From contig NZ_LMKV01000002.1 of NCBI RefSeq assembly GCF_001421665.1, forward strand, positions 102,370-166,369: a stretch of 64,000 nucleotides of DNA, given 5' to 3'. This document shows, in pieces, positions 54,282 through 63,641 of this stretch (the first letter of the stretch is position 1; each line of letters starts with the position of its first letter). The position numbers and the translations under genes are program-made. Source of the DNA: Sphingobium sp. Leaf26 (GTDB lineage Bacteria; Pseudomonadota; Alphaproteobacteria; Sphingomonadales; Sphingomonadaceae). The notes beneath the pieces were generated by a model that saw only the letters and a program-made list of their open reading frames with translations, made no database searches and was not told where the DNA came from.

Positions 54282-55250
54282 TCAGGCCTTGGCCAGAGCC
54301 GCCCTGGCGAGCTTCGCGTCGCGTGCCGCCTTCATTTCGGCAAAATCCTTGCCGGCATGATAGCTGGAGCGCGTCAGCGGGCTGGATGCCACCTGAAGGA
54401 AGCCCTTGGCCCGTGCGATCGCCGCATAGGCGTTGAAAGCGGCCGGGGTGACGAACTCCATCACCTTGGCATGTTTGGGCGTCGGCTGGAGATACTGGCC
54501 CATGGTCAGGAAGTCGATGTCGGCCGAGCGCATGTCGTCCATCACCTGATGCACCTCCAGACGTTCCTCGCCCAGGCCCAGCATGATGCCCGACTTGGTG
54601 AAGATGGATGGGTCCAGCCGCTTCACCGATTCGAGCAGGCGCAGCGACGCATAATAGCGCGCGCCGGGGCGGATGGTCGGATAGAGGCGCGGGACCGTCT
54701 CCAGATTGTGATTATAGACATCCGGCCGGGCGGTGACGATCATTTCGACTGCGCGCTCATGCTTGTTGCGGAAGTCGGGCGTCAGTATCTCGATCGTCGT
54801 ATTGGGCGTCGTGCGGCGCAGCGCCTCGATCACCTTCACGAACTGCGAAGCGCCGCCATCGGGCAGATCGTCGCGGTCGACCGAGGTGATGACGATATGT
54901 TCCAGGCCCATTTCGGCGCAGGCATCCGCCAGATTCTGCGGCTCGTTGGGATCGACCTTGCGCGGCATGCCGGTCTTCACGTTGCAGAAGGCGCAGGCGC
55001 GGGTGCAGACATCGCCCAGGATCATCACCGTGGCATGTTTCTTCGTCCAGCATTCGCCGATGTTCGGACAGGCCGCTTCCTCGCACACCGTCGCGAGTTT
55101 CTTGTCCCGCATTAGCTGGCGGGTTTCGTTATAGCCCTTGCTGGTCGGCGCCTTGACGCGAATCCAGTCGGGCTTGCGAACGCGCTCAGGGTTGTTGGCC
55201 GAGCTATTGGCGGACTGAGCGGGCACGGGGATCGGGCTGATGTCGTTCAT
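54282..55250 (-). CDS. lipA: Lipoyl synthase
   Basis: 322 residues from the ATG at 55250. The auxiliary cluster [12 protein letters not shown] (C-x4-C-x5-C) and the radical [13 protein letters not shown] (C-x3-C-x2-C) are present, with [19 protein letters not shown] and [17 protein letters not shown]. Inserts sulfur into octanoyl groups on E2 and GcvH. A longer in-frame read-through to 55703 crosses the carbonic-anhydrase gene and is not real. Confidence 0.96.
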   Translation of the reverse strand: MNDISPIPVPAQSANSSANNPERVRKPDWIRVKAPTSKGYNETRQLMRDKKLATVCEEAACPNIGECWTKKHATVMILGDVCTRACAFCNVKTGMPRKVDPNEPQNLADACAEMGLEHIVITSVDRDDLPDGGASQFVKVIEALRRTTPNTTIEILTPDFRNKHERAVEMIVTARPDVYNHNLETVPRLYPTIRPGARYYASLRLLESVKRLDPSIFTKSGIMLGLGEERLEVHQVMDDMRSADIDFLTMGQYLQPTPKHAKVMEFVTPAAFNAYAAIARAKGFLQVASSPLTRSSYHAGKDFAEMKAARDAKLARAALAKA

Positions 55251-55316
55251 GTGCCCCAGATAGCGATGCAGGGCCGCTCTTGCCAGTCCTGTCTTTGTGC
55301 GGCACATCTCCCGGCC

Positions 55317-55955
55317 ATGACCGACTTTACCGATATGATCACCGGCTATCGCCGCTTCCGCACCACCGGCTGGAGCCAGCAGCGCGAACGATGGGACGAA
55401 CTGAACGAGGGGCAAAGTCCCAAGGTGATGGTGATCGCCTGTTCGGACAGCCGGGTCGATCCCGCGCAGATTTTCGACACCAGTCCCGGCGAGATTTTCG
55501 TCGTCCGCAACGTGGCCGCGCTGGTGCCGCCGTTCGAGACCAATCCGGGCTGGCATGGCGTGTCGGCCGCGCTGGAATTTGCCGTTCAGGTGCTCAAGGT
55601 CGGCGAGATCGTCGTCATGGGCCATGGCAAATGCGGAGGTTGCAAGGCGGCGCTCAGTCAGGATCTGAAGGATGCGCCTCCGGGCGAAGGCGGCTTCATC
55701 CATAACTGGATCGAGTTATTGGATAGCGCCCGCGACGTGGTGGTGGAGCAATATGGCGAGCAGCGGGATCGCGATGTCGAGCGCGCCATGGAACAGGAAG
55801 GCGTCAAGGTCAGCCTTGCCAACCTGCGCAGTTTTCCCTGCGTGCGCGCCAAGGAAAAGAGCGGCGAATTGAAGCTGGTCGGCAGCTTCTTCGCCATATC
55901 CGACGGGCAGTTGCATCTGCTGGACGAGGCAAGCGGCACGTTCGCGCCCGCCTGA
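55317..55955 (+). CDS. Beta-carbonic anhydrase
   Basis: 212 residues. Zinc ligands C42 and D44 (ACSDSRVDP), H103 and C106 (GHGKCGGC). [14 protein letters not shown] is typical. Interconverts CO2 and bicarbonate in the cytoplasm. The start at 55317 follows the divergent lipA promoter; the earlier frame start at 55251 overlaps it. Confidence 0.93.
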   Translation: MTDFTDMITGYRRFRTTGWSQQRERWDELNEGQSPKVMVIACSDSRVDPAQIFDTSPGEIFVVRNVAALVPPFETNPGWHGVSAALEFAVQVLKVGEIVVMGHGKCGGCKAALSQDLKDAPPGEGGFIHNWIELLDSARDVVVEQYGEQRDRDVERAMEQEGVKVSLANLRSFPCVRAKEKSGELKLVGSFFAISDGQLHLLDEASGTFAPA

Positions 55956-55969
55956 AGGAGACTGACATC

Positions 55970-56767
55970 ATGGCAACCGGGCAGGAAGGCCGCGGCAATA
56001 TCGCCCTGCTGATCGATGCAGACAATGCGTCGGCGGCACATTTCGATTCGGTCATGACCGTGCTGGCGGAACTGGGCACGGTGAATATCCGACGCGCCTA
56101 TGGCAATTGGAGCAAGGCGACGCTCAAGACCTGGGCATCCCTGTCGGTCGCCCATGCGATCGAGCCGCAGCAGCAGTTCGACCTGACCAAGGGCAAGAAC
56201 GCCACCGACATGAAGATGACGATCGACGCCATGGACCTGATGGCGTCGGGCCGGGTCGACGGTTTCGGCCTGATGTCGAGCGACAGCGACTTCACGCCGC
56301 TGGCGACGCGCATCCGGCAACAGGGCATTCCGGTCTATGGCTTCGGATCGGCCAATACGCCGGAGGGCTTCCGCCGCGCCTGTACGCGCTTCCTTGATGT
56401 CGCGGCGCTCAAGCCCGCCGCCGTACCCGTTGTAGCCAAGGCGCCGGTGAAGAAGGCGGCGGCCGCCAAGGCCGCGCCGGCCAAGAGCGCTCCGGTAACA
56501 CCTGCTCCGCCCCCACCGCCGCAGCCGCAGCGGAAGGCCGTGGACGAGGAAGTCGTGCGCCTGCTGATCGACGCTTATGATGAGGCGAAGCGGGATGAGC
56601 GCGGCTTTGTGGCGCTTGGCCCTGTCGGGCAGCGGGTCGGTAACCGCTCCAGTTTCGACGTACGCAATTTCGGCTATAAGCGGCTGTCCGATCTGGTGGC
56701 TGCCATCCCCAATTTCATCACCGAAGTGCGCGAAGGCGGCCAGACCTGGATCAAGCGGGTCAAATAA
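55970..56767 (+). CDS. NYN-domain ribonuclease-like protein with LOTUS/OST-HTH domain
   Basis: 265 residues. The NYN (PIN-like) domain spans 10-140 with acidic sites LLIDADNAS, NATDMKMTIDAMDLM and LMSSDSDFTPLATRI. A 45-residue Ala/Lys/Pro linker (about 145-190) leads to an OST-HTH domain (EEVVRLLIDAYDEAKRDERGFVALG, LGYKRLSDLV-like). The fusion is known in LabA-type proteins and suggests an RNA-binding nuclease. Its stop overlaps the acylphosphatase ATG. Confidence 0.85.
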   Translation: MATGQEGRGNIALLIDADNASAAHFDSVMTVLAELGTVNIRRAYGNWSKATLKTWASLSVAHAIEPQQQFDLTKGKNATDMKMTIDAMDLMASGRVDGFGLMSSDSDFTPLATRIRQQGIPVYGFGSANTPEGFRRACTRFLDVAALKPAAVPVVAKAPVKKAAAAKAAPAKSAPVTPAPPPPPQPQRKAVDEEVVRLLIDAYDEAKRDERGFVALGPVGQRVGNRSSFDVRNFGYKRLSDLVAAIPNFITEVREGGQTWIKRVK

Positions 56768-57048
56768 TGCCGGTCGTCGCCCGGCACCTGATGATCCATG
56801 GCAGGGTGCAGGGCGTCTGGTACCGCGCCTGGACGGTGGATACCGCTCACCGTCTTGGTCTTGTCGGCTGGGTCCGCAACCGGGCGGACGGCAGTGTCGA
56901 GGCCGTTGTCGAGGGTGAAGAAGCGGCCGTCGGACAATTTCAGGCGCTGGCCCATGATGGGCCGATTGCCGCAAAGGTGGCGCGGATCGACGCGACCGAT
57001 ATAGCGGCAACGCCATTCACGACGTTCGAGAAACGACCGACTGTCTGA
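56767..57048 (+). CDS. acyP: Acylphosphatase
   Basis: 93 residues. HGRVQGVWYRAWTVDTA has the phosphate-loop Arg and GWVRNRADGSVEAVVEG the catalytic Asn; full-length for the family. Hydrolyses acyl phosphates. The ATG shares its A with the TAA of the NYN gene. Confidence 0.93.
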   Translation: MPVVARHLMIHGRVQGVWYRAWTVDTAHRLGLVGWVRNRADGSVEAVVEGEEAAVGQFQALAHDGPIAAKVARIDATDIAATPFTTFEKRPTV

Positions 57049-57059
57049 CGCCAATCATT

Positions 57060-57090
57060 AAAAAAAGGGCCGATCCGTGAGGATCAGCCC
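57060..57090 (-). terminator. Rho-independent terminator (minus strand)
   Basis: Stem GGGCTGATCC/GGATCGGCCC (57067-57090, one G-U) with TCAC loop, followed on the minus strand by seven T (57066-57060). It is a textbook leftward terminator. On the plus strand it may also end the acylphosphatase transcript. Confidence 0.85.
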
Positions 57091-57178
57091 TGAAAGTTTT
57101 AGGAGAGGATGCCTGAAAGGCCCGCCCCTTGTGAAATGTTAGCGCCACCATCGCAATTGCGAAAAGTTCAGTCGCAAT
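57060..57178 (-). ncRNA. Candidate small RNA ending at the 57.07-kb terminator
   Basis: The 118 nt between the MetE-like gene and the terminator hold no gene. On the minus strand they contain a palindrome TCGCAATTGCGA, a CCTCTCCT anti-Shine-Dalgarno-like word (57101-57108) and a strong terminator, the build of an Hfq-binding sRNA. A possible promoter is at 57188-57203. It could instead be only the 3' UTR of the MetE-like gene. Confidence 0.4.
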
Positions 57179-57187
57179 TGCAAAAAT

Positions 57188-57203
57188 TGCAACTGCCCCG
57201 CCA
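57188..57203 (-). promoter_or_regulatory. Sigma54-like -24/-12 promoter
   Basis: On the minus strand: TGGC, 7 nt, TTGCA, the spacing of the sigma54 consensus (TGGCAC...TTGC). It overlaps the end of the MetE-like gene and points to the candidate sRNA. The AC after TGGC is GG here, so the match is partial. Confidence 0.35.
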
Positions 57204-57207
57204 ATTG

Positions 57208-58329
57208 TCAGGCAGTGCCCCAAATCGCTTCGGCCGTTCGTACGACCAGTTCCAGCTTGGCCTTCTGTTCGTCCGACGTGATGGCGTTCCCCTCTTCCGT
57301 CGAAGCAAAGCCGCATTGCGGCGCGATGCCCAACTGGTCGATGTCGGCAAACTTGGCCGCTTCCTCGATCTGACGCTTGAGCTGATCGACCGGCTCCAGA
57401 TCGGGCGTCTTGGTCGTGATGAAGCCGGGATAGACGCGCTGGCTGCCTTTGGCGAGGAAACGCAGCGGTTCCAGGCCACCGGCGCGCTCGCTGTCATATT
57501 CCATGAAGAACAGATCGACGCCGGTCTGGTTGAAGATCGCATCGGCCGCCAGATCATAGGCGCCCTCTGCCGCCCAGGTGGAGCGGAAATTGCCGCGGCA
57601 CATGTGCATGCCGATCAGCATGTCGGCCGGGCGGTCCTTGATCGCCTCCCGCATCATGCGGGCATAGGCGGTGATCAGCCAGTCGGGGTCGATGCCTTCC
57701 GCCGCCTTCTGCGCGCGATGCTTGGGATCGCACAGATAGGCGAAGAAGATATCGTCCATTTGCAGATAGCGGCAGCCCGCGTCGTAGAAGGCCGCAACCG
57801 CCTTGGCATAGGTGGCGGAAAGGTCGGCAAACAGCACATCCAGATCGGCATATTCCGGCACACGGATATCCGCCTTGGCCGTGCGGAAATGGCAGCAGCT
57901 AGGCCCCGGAATAGAGATTTTCGGTGTGACGCCGGTGTTCGCGGCGAGGAAACGGAAATGGTCCAGCATCGGATGGTCCGCGGGAAAATCCAGCTTGCCG
58001 TTGATGACCGGGAAGGTCGGCCGCAGTTTCACGCCGTGAAATTGCGCGCCCTCTTCCGGATCGCGCTGTTCCAGGTCGAAACCGTCCAGGCCGCCCATGA
58101 AATCATAATGCCAGAAGGACCGGCGAATTTCGCCATCGGTCACGACTTTCAGGCCGACCGATTCCTGCATCTTCACCGCGTCGATGATCGCGGCATCCTC
58201 CACAACGGTCAGGTCTTCCCGCGTGATGGCGCCATCCTCGAAGAAGGCCTTACGCGCGGCCGTGACCGCAGCGGGCCGCAACAGCGACCCGACATGGTCC
58301 GCCCGTGCGGGCGGTGCAATATTCATCAT
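57208..58329 (-). CDS. MetE C-terminal-like (cobalamin-independent methionine synthase II family) protein
   Basis: About 373 residues; only the catalytic-barrel half of MetE. RADHVGSLLRPAAV, VVTDGEIRRSFWHYDF, QMDDIFFAYL, IGMHMCRGNFRST and GIAPQCGFAST provide the expected His/Cys/Glu/Cys zinc ligands. Relatives (YxjG/YxjH type) methylate with small donors; whether this one makes methionine is unknown. Start at 58329 (or 58326); TTG at 58335 less likely. Confidence 0.85.
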   Translation of the reverse strand: MMNIAPPARADHVGSLLRPAAVTAARKAFFEDGAITREDLTVVEDAAIIDAVKMQESVGLKVVTDGEIRRSFWHYDFMGGLDGFDLEQRDPEEGAQFHGVKLRPTFPVINGKLDFPADHPMLDHFRFLAANTGVTPKISIPGPSCCHFRTAKADIRVPEYADLDVLFADLSATYAKAVAAFYDAGCRYLQMDDIFFAYLCDPKHRAQKAAEGIDPDWLITAYARMMREAIKDRPADMLIGMHMCRGNFRSTWAAEGAYDLAADAIFNQTGVDLFFMEYDSERAGGLEPLRFLAKGSQRVYPGFITTKTPDLEPVDQLKRQIEEAAKFADIDQLGIAPQCGFASTEEGNAITSDEQKAKLELVVRTAEAIWGTA

Positions 58330-58351
58330 AGTCAAAAGTCCCGAATGAAAA

Positions 58352-60037
58352 TCAGCGCGTCAGCTTCTTGTAGGACAGCGCGGTCGGACGGTCGGCCGCA
58401 TCGCCCAGACGACGGCGCTTGTCTTCTTCATAGGCTTCGAAATTACCCTCGAACCATTCGACATGGCTGTTGCCTTCAAACGCCAGGATGTGCGTGGCGA
58501 GGCGATCGAGGAAGAAGCGGTCATGGCTGATGACCACGGCGCAGCCCGCGAAATTTTCGATGGCTTCTTCCAACGCACCCAGCGTTTCGACGTCGAGATC
58601 GTTGGTCGGTTCGTCGAGCAGCAGCACGTTGCCGCCCTTTTTCAGCATCTTGGCGATGTGGACGCGGTTGCGTTCACCACCCGACAGCTTGCCGACATTT
58701 TTCTGCTGGTCCTGCCCCTTGAAGTTGAAGGCGCCGACATAGGCGCGCGTCGACATGTCGTGGCCGTTGACCTTCACATAGTCGAGGCCATCGGAGACTT
58801 CTTCCCAGACATTCTTCGTGCCATCCAGATGATCGCGGCTCTGGTCGACAAAGCCCAGGCGAACGGTCGATCCGATGTCGATCTCGCCCGCATCCGGGGT
58901 TTCCTGACCGGTTATGAGCTTGAACAACGTGGACTTGCCCGCGCCGTTCGGCCCGATCACGCCCACGATGCCGCCCGGCGGCAGCAGGAAGGACAGATCC
59001 TCGAACAGCAGCTTGTCGCCGAACGCCTTGGTGATGCCCTTGAATTCGATCACCTTGCCGCCCAGGCGCTCCGGCACCTGGATGACGATCTGCGCCTTGC
59101 CGGGCGAGCGGTTGTTCTGGCCGGCGACCAGTTCCTCGAACTTCTTGATACGCGCCTTGGACTTGGTCTGGCGGCCCTTGGTGCCCTGCCTGATCCACTC
59201 CAGCTCGTCGTTGATCGCCTTCTGGCGGCCGGTGGCCTCGCGGTCTTCCTGCTCCAGGCGCTTCGACTTCTTCTCCAGATAGGTGGAGTAGTTGCCTTCA
59301 TACGGGAAATATTTTCCGCGATCGAGTTCCAGAATCCAGCCCACGACATTGTCGAGGAAGTAGCGGTCATGGGTGATCATCAGCACCGACCCGGCATATT
59401 CCTTCAAATGATTTTCCAGCCAGGTGACGCTTTCGGCATCCAGATGGTTGGTCGGTTCGTCGAGCAGCAGGATGTCCGGCTTCTGGATCAGCAGGCGGGT
59501 GAGCGCGATGCGGCGCTTTTCACCGCCAGAAAGGCTTTCCACCGACCAGTCGGACGGCGGGCAGCGCAGCGCTTCCATCGCCAGTTCAAGCTGGCTGTCG
59601 AGCGACCAGCCGTCGACGGCGTCGATCTGTTCCTGGAGCGTCCCCATTTCCTCCATCAGTGCGTCGAAATCGACGTCCTCCGGCGGGTCGCCCATGATGT
59701 TGCTGATCTCGTTGAAGCGGTCCATCTTGTCCGCGATATCGCGGGCACCGTCCTTGACGTTTTCGAGCACGGTCTTGTTGGGATCAAGCTGCGGTTCCTG
59801 CGGCAGATAGCCGACGGTGATATTCTCGCCTGGCCAGGCTTCGCCGCTATAGTCGGTGTCGATGCCGGCCATGATCTTGATGAGGGTCGACTTACCCGCG
59901 CCATTCGGGCCGACGATGCCGATCTTCGACCCGCGGTAGAATTGCAGGTTGATATTGCTCAGCACCGGCTTGGCCGCGCCGGGGAAGGTCTTCGTCATGC
60001 TCTTCATGACATAGGCATATTGCGATGAGGCGGACAT
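58352..60037 (-). CDS. ettA: Energy-dependent translational throttle ABC-F protein
   Basis: 561 residues, close to E. coli EttA. Two ABC domains: GPNGAGKSTLIKIMAGI with LSGGEKRRIALTR and LLDEPTNHLD, then GPNGAGKSTLFKLITGQ with LSGGERNRVHIAK and LLDEPTNDLD; the arm and a charged linker (LEQEDREATGRQKAIND) lie between. It binds the ribosomal E site and tunes initiation to ATP level. ATG at 60037 starts MSASSQYAYVMKSM; the longer frame to 60121 lacks support. Confidence 0.95.
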   Translation of the reverse strand: MSASSQYAYVMKSMTKTFPGAAKPVLSNINLQFYRGSKIGIVGPNGAGKSTLIKIMAGIDTDYSGEAWPGENITVGYLPQEPQLDPNKTVLENVKDGARDIADKMDRFNEISNIMGDPPEDVDFDALMEEMGTLQEQIDAVDGWSLDSQLELAMEALRCPPSDWSVESLSGGEKRRIALTRLLIQKPDILLLDEPTNHLDAESVTWLENHLKEYAGSVLMITHDRYFLDNVVGWILELDRGKYFPYEGNYSTYLEKKSKRLEQEDREATGRQKAINDELEWIRQGTKGRQTKSKARIKKFEELVAGQNNRSPGKAQIVIQVPERLGGKVIEFKGITKAFGDKLLFEDLSFLLPPGGIVGVIGPNGAGKSTLFKLITGQETPDAGEIDIGSTVRLGFVDQSRDHLDGTKNVWEEVSDGLDYVKVNGHDMSTRAYVGAFNFKGQDQQKNVGKLSGGERNRVHIAKMLKKGGNVLLLDEPTNDLDVETLGALEEAIENFAGCAVVISHDRFFLDRLATHILAFEGNSHVEWFEGNFEAYEEDKRRRLGDAADRPTALSYKKLTR

Positions 60038-60150
60038 GGGTGTGCGCTGCTCCGAAATCAGGACGGGAAAGTCGTTTTGAAAAATCTGCGCCGAGTTAGC
60101 GGACGCGGAACATATTGGCAAATGCGGGATGCCCGGTTACGCCATCATCC

Positions 60151-61518
60151 ATGCAGAAAATCCGATCGGGCCAGCTCGCCGCCCTCCTCCTTGGCAGCAT
60201 CCTCACCCCGGCCCTGGCCCATGCAGCGGAGGGCGGCGCGATTCGCGCATCCGCGCTCCAGGACGATGTCGCGTGGGGCATCACCGAAGGGCTGACCACC
60301 GAAGTCGGCCCCCGCCCCGCCGGCACCGCACGGGAAGCGCTCGCCCGCGACTGGTCGGTGGCGAAGCTGAAGGCGCTGGGGTTCTCCAACGTCCGCGCCG
60401 AGCCTTATAAGATGCCGGTGTGGCAACGGGTGCGCGACGAAGCGCGCATCGTCAGCCCGTTCCCGCAATATCTGGTCGTGGCGGCGCTGGGCAACAGCGG
60501 CTCCACCCCGGAAGCGGGGATCGAAGGCGAGATCGTCTATTTCCAGACCATCGCGGATTTGCTGGCCGCACCCGACGGCAGCCTGAAGGGCAAGATCGCC
60601 TTCGTGAGCCATGAGATGAAGGCCGCGCAGGACGGCTCCGGCTATGGCTATTATGGCGCAGCCCGGCGTCAGGGGCCGAGCGTGGCGGCGAAGAAGGGCG
60701 CGATCGCCATCCTCGTCAAGTCGATCGGCACCGATCATCACCGCATCGCCCATACCGGCGTGCAGATGTGGGCCGATGGCGTGACGCCGATCCCTGCCGT
60801 GGCGCTGAGCGTACCCGACGCAGAGCAACTGGCGCGCGTCGTATCACGCGGCAAGCCTGTGCGCGTCCATCTGACCGCCGTGTCGACGCGGCTGAAGGAT
60901 CAGCCATCGGGCAATGTCATCGCCGAAATCCCTGGCAGTGATCCCAAGGCGGGGCTTGTCGTCGCCGCCTGTCACCTCGACAGCTGGGATCAAGGCACCG
61001 GCGCGATCGACGATGCGTCGGGTTGCGGCATCATAGCAGCGGCCGCTTTACAGGTGGCCAAGGCAGGCCAGCCACGGCGCACGATCCGCGTCCTGTTCGC
61101 AGGCGCAGAAGAAGTCGGCGGCGATGGCGGCCGGGCCTATTTCGCCGCCCATGGCAAGGAAGCGCATGCGTTGGTGGCGGAATCCGACTTTGGCGCGGAC
61201 AAGGTGTGGAAGGTCGATTTTACCCTGCCGACCGGCCATGAAGCGCTTGCCGGCCGCATCGCGCAGGAACTGGCGCCGCTCGGCATCGTGCCCAGCCGGG
61301 ACAAGGCGCATGGCGGATCGGACATCGAGCCGCTGGTGAATGCAGGCGTGCCGGTGATCGACCTGCAACAGGACGGCACCCGCTATTTCGATATCCACCA
61401 CACGCCCGATGATACGCTGGACAAGGTCGATCCAATGCAGTTGCGACAGAATGTGGCGGCCTGGGCCGTCACGCTGGAAGCGGTCGCCAATGCGCCAGAA
61501 TCCATGGGCGTTAACTGA
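60151..61518 (+). CDS. Secreted M28-family zinc aminopeptidase
   Basis: About 455 residues. Signal peptide (MQKIRSGQLAALLLGSILTP..AHA). A PA-like insert is around 110-230. The M28 core has AACHLDSWDQGTGAIDDASG (His and bridging Asp), FAGAEEVGGDGG (catalytic Glu, ligand Glu), ESDFGAD and HHTPDDTLDKVD (last His). Trims peptides in periplasm or outside. Divergent from ettA. Confidence 0.9.
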   Translation: MQKIRSGQLAALLLGSILTPALAHAAEGGAIRASALQDDVAWGITEGLTTEVGPRPAGTAREALARDWSVAKLKALGFSNVRAEPYKMPVWQRVRDEARIVSPFPQYLVVAALGNSGSTPEAGIEGEIVYFQTIADLLAAPDGSLKGKIAFVSHEMKAAQDGSGYGYYGAARRQGPSVAAKKGAIAILVKSIGTDHHRIAHTGVQMWADGVTPIPAVALSVPDAEQLARVVSRGKPVRVHLTAVSTRLKDQPSGNVIAEIPGSDPKAGLVVAACHLDSWDQGTGAIDDASGCGIIAAAALQVAKAGQPRRTIRVLFAGAEEVGGDGGRAYFAAHGKEAHALVAESDFGADKVWKVDFTLPTGHEALAGRIAQELAPLGIVPSRDKAHGGSDIEPLVNAGVPVIDLQQDGTRYFDIHHTPDDTLDKVDPMQLRQNVAAWAVTLEAVANAPESMGVN

Positions 61519-61675
61519 ACTTTTATAGTAGACAACGCCCTGCCGCGTGATTCCATCGTCTCACCGGCGTAGAAAAGCATTGATTTGTGCAACGCACACG
61601 TTAATGCGGGTCGCTCGCGTAGGGTCACATTTGTAACGTGCCAGACGCGGCATAATGCTATGGGAGCCGTACACA

Positions 61676-61891
61676 ATGAAGAAGATCGCTGTTGTTTTCG
61701 CTTCGGCCAGCCTGATGGCCCTCGCTGCTTGCGGTGAGAAGCCGGCCAACGAGACCGCGAACGCTTCGAACGCCGTTGTCGAAAACGTTGTCGAAAACGC
61801 TGCTAACGCCGCCGACAACGCCGCGAACGCCGCCAATGTTGCTGCGAACGCCGCCAACGTTGCTGAGAACGCCGCGAACGCTGCGCACTAA
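61676..61891 (+). CDS. Small Asn/Ala-rich lipoprotein (71 aa)
   Basis: MKKIAVVFASASLMALAACGEK has a lipobox (LAAC), so the mature protein is a lipid-anchored peptide of about 52 residues. It is almost entirely repeats of the type ENAANAADNAANAANVAANAA, a low-complexity helix. GGGAG lies 8 nt before the ATG, and a strong terminator follows. Function unknown; similar entericidin-like or Lpp-like peptides exist. Confidence 0.75.
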   Translation: MKKIAVVFASASLMALAACGEKPANETANASNAVVENVVENAANAADNAANAANVAANAANVAENAANAAH

Positions 61892-61916
61892 TCTTCGCGT
61901 TAGCGAGATTTCCGAA

Positions 61917-61945
61917 GGGCGGGCCTTTATGGCCCGCCCTTTTTG
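61917..61945 (+). terminator. Rho-independent terminator
   Basis: GGGCGGGCC (61917-61925) pairs perfectly with GGCCCGCCC (61931-61939) around TTTAT, then TTTTTG. Ends the lipoprotein transcript. Confidence 0.92.
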
Positions 61946-62037
61946 TTTGTGCGGACATCATGAACCGCCGCTGCCCATCTGGCGGAACATCCCTGCCCGT
62001 TCAAGGGTTTGATCCTTGCAGACAAGGAGTGACTGAC

Positions 62038-62115
62038 ATGGGCAAAGGCATATTATTGTGGCTGCTGGGCGTGCCAATCCCGATCATTCTGCTTTTGTGG
62101 CTTTTCTTTCACTGA
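62038..62115 (+). CDS. Tiny hydrophobic membrane peptide (25 aa)
   Basis: ATG at 62038 with AAGGAG 8 nt upstream; the product starts MGKGILLWLLGVPIPIIL and ends LLLWLFFH. It is a single membrane segment with a central Pro-x-Pro. I recall near-identical peptides annotated as conserved hypotheticals in sphingomonads. Too short for most gene finders. It stands between a terminator and tRNA-Pro. Confidence 0.65.
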   Translation: MGKGILLWLLGVPIPIILLLWLFFH

Positions 62116-62171
62116 TCGGCACGATGAGCGATTGACTGCATGCGCGCTTGCCCGCTAAGGCCGCCCCTCGT

Positions 62172-62248
<77 letters not shown>

Positions 62249-62429
62249 ACTTTTTGCCTCAAAACAACGCATATGTACCCATGAGGTCCAGGGTGAAAAT
62301 CCACTGTTTTGAGTGGATTGAATGTGTCACCATAGAAGGCCACCAGGATTGGAGGTGGAATGGTGAAACAACATATTCCTGGCGGAATTGCTGTTCGTCT
62401 CGCCGCGTGAAACGCAGAGATGAAGGGCT

Positions 62430-63297
62430 ATGCTTTCCCACAGCGTTCTGACCTCGCTGAAGGCTCACGACAAACCGATTGAAAAATCTGATGGCGGTGG
62501 CCTCCTCATCCGGGTCGAGCCATCCGGCCGGAAGCTCTGGCAATTCGCCTATAGGTTCGACGGCAAGCAAAAGACACTGAACGGCGGCGTGTATCCCGAT
62601 ACCAGCCTCGCCCAGGCGCGCGTTTGGCGGGATCGCAACAAGGGCCTGATCGCCAACGGGAGGTATCCATCTTGCCTGCTTGAAGAGCGAAAGTCTCGGA
62701 AGCACGCACATGCCCTCACTTTCGAGGCCCTTGTACTCGAATGGTTGAAAGCCCGGAAATCATCCTGATCGCCGCGTTACTATCGGATCACCAAAGGGCG
62801 GCTCGATGCCGATATCTTTCCTCATCTTGGGCGCAAGGCTGTTCGCTCAATCCTGCCGCGTCATGTCTTGGAGGCGTTGAGGCTGGTCGAGAAACGGGGC
62901 TCGACCGGCATGACCCACAGGCTCAGGGGCACATGCAGCGAGATTTTTCGTTATGGCATCCCGGACGGCCGCGTTGATAGTGACCCGTGCCGGGACCTCA
63001 TCTTAGCCATGGTGAAAATCCCTGCCACCCGCCACATGGCCAAGGTTGAGGCCAAGGATTTGCCTGCCTTTTTTTCGCAAGCTCAACGCCGATCAGGGCG
63101 CGCGCATGAGCCACCTGGCGTTACGTTGGACCCTGCTCACCATGGTTCGGACCCAAGAGAAGCGCTTTGCAACCTGGTCGGAATTCGAGGGCTTGGGAAC
63201 GGATGAACCGCTATGGCGCATACCGCCGGATCGCATGAAGATGCGGACTGAGCACGTTGTGCTGAGCGCCCGCCTTGGCAGGCAGTCGAAGGGGGCC
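62430..63297 (+). pseudogene. Decayed P4-type integrase next to tRNA-Pro
   Basis: The first frame (62430-62768) gives the DUF4102-like start (KSDGGGLLIRVEPSGRKLWQFAYRF, GVYPDTSLAQAR) and then stops. A second frame gives YYRITKGRLDADIFPHLG and GTCSEIFRYGIPDGRVDSDPC. A third (from about 63070) gives WSEFEGLGTDEPLWRIPPDRMKMRTEHVV. At least two frameshifts, and the His-x-x-Arg and Tyr are not found. Dead copy of an integrase that used tRNA-Pro(UGG). Confidence 0.88.
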
Positions 63298-63641
63298 TGC
63301 GATCTGCTCACCACTAGCAGCACCCCTTATACCGCCGCCTGGTATCGAAAAACCAGCCTGACATTCAGCGACGCCATCGGCGCAATCCGACTCCAACTCT
63401 GGGTCGGCGACATTAATTTACACTCCCCGCCGCACAGAGAACCGCACTATATTCCGACAACATGACTCGTACGTATGGCTCAAGCACTATGCTTTGCTAC
63501 CTAATCGTACAAAGTCGAGATAAGGACGTGATTGCAATCAGCGAATCTTGGAGTTAACCATCGCATAGAGGGGTCGCGCCTTTGCCGAATCGCTCCGCTT
63601 GACGGAGTATATCGGTTTGTTTTCCCAGGGGGAGACGTCGC
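63298..63641. other. Non-coding region before the RTX-type gene
   Basis: About 340 bp with no supported gene. It probably includes the end of the decayed integrase element and the promoter of the next gene; no clear repeat of the tRNA-Pro 3' end is seen. Confidence 0.4.

Noticed and set aside
62298..62319. Inverted repeat AATCCACT-N6-AGTGGATT after tRNA-Pro
   Set aside because: Could be a hairpin, but there is no T-run or gene it clearly serves; probably inside the dead element's attachment region.
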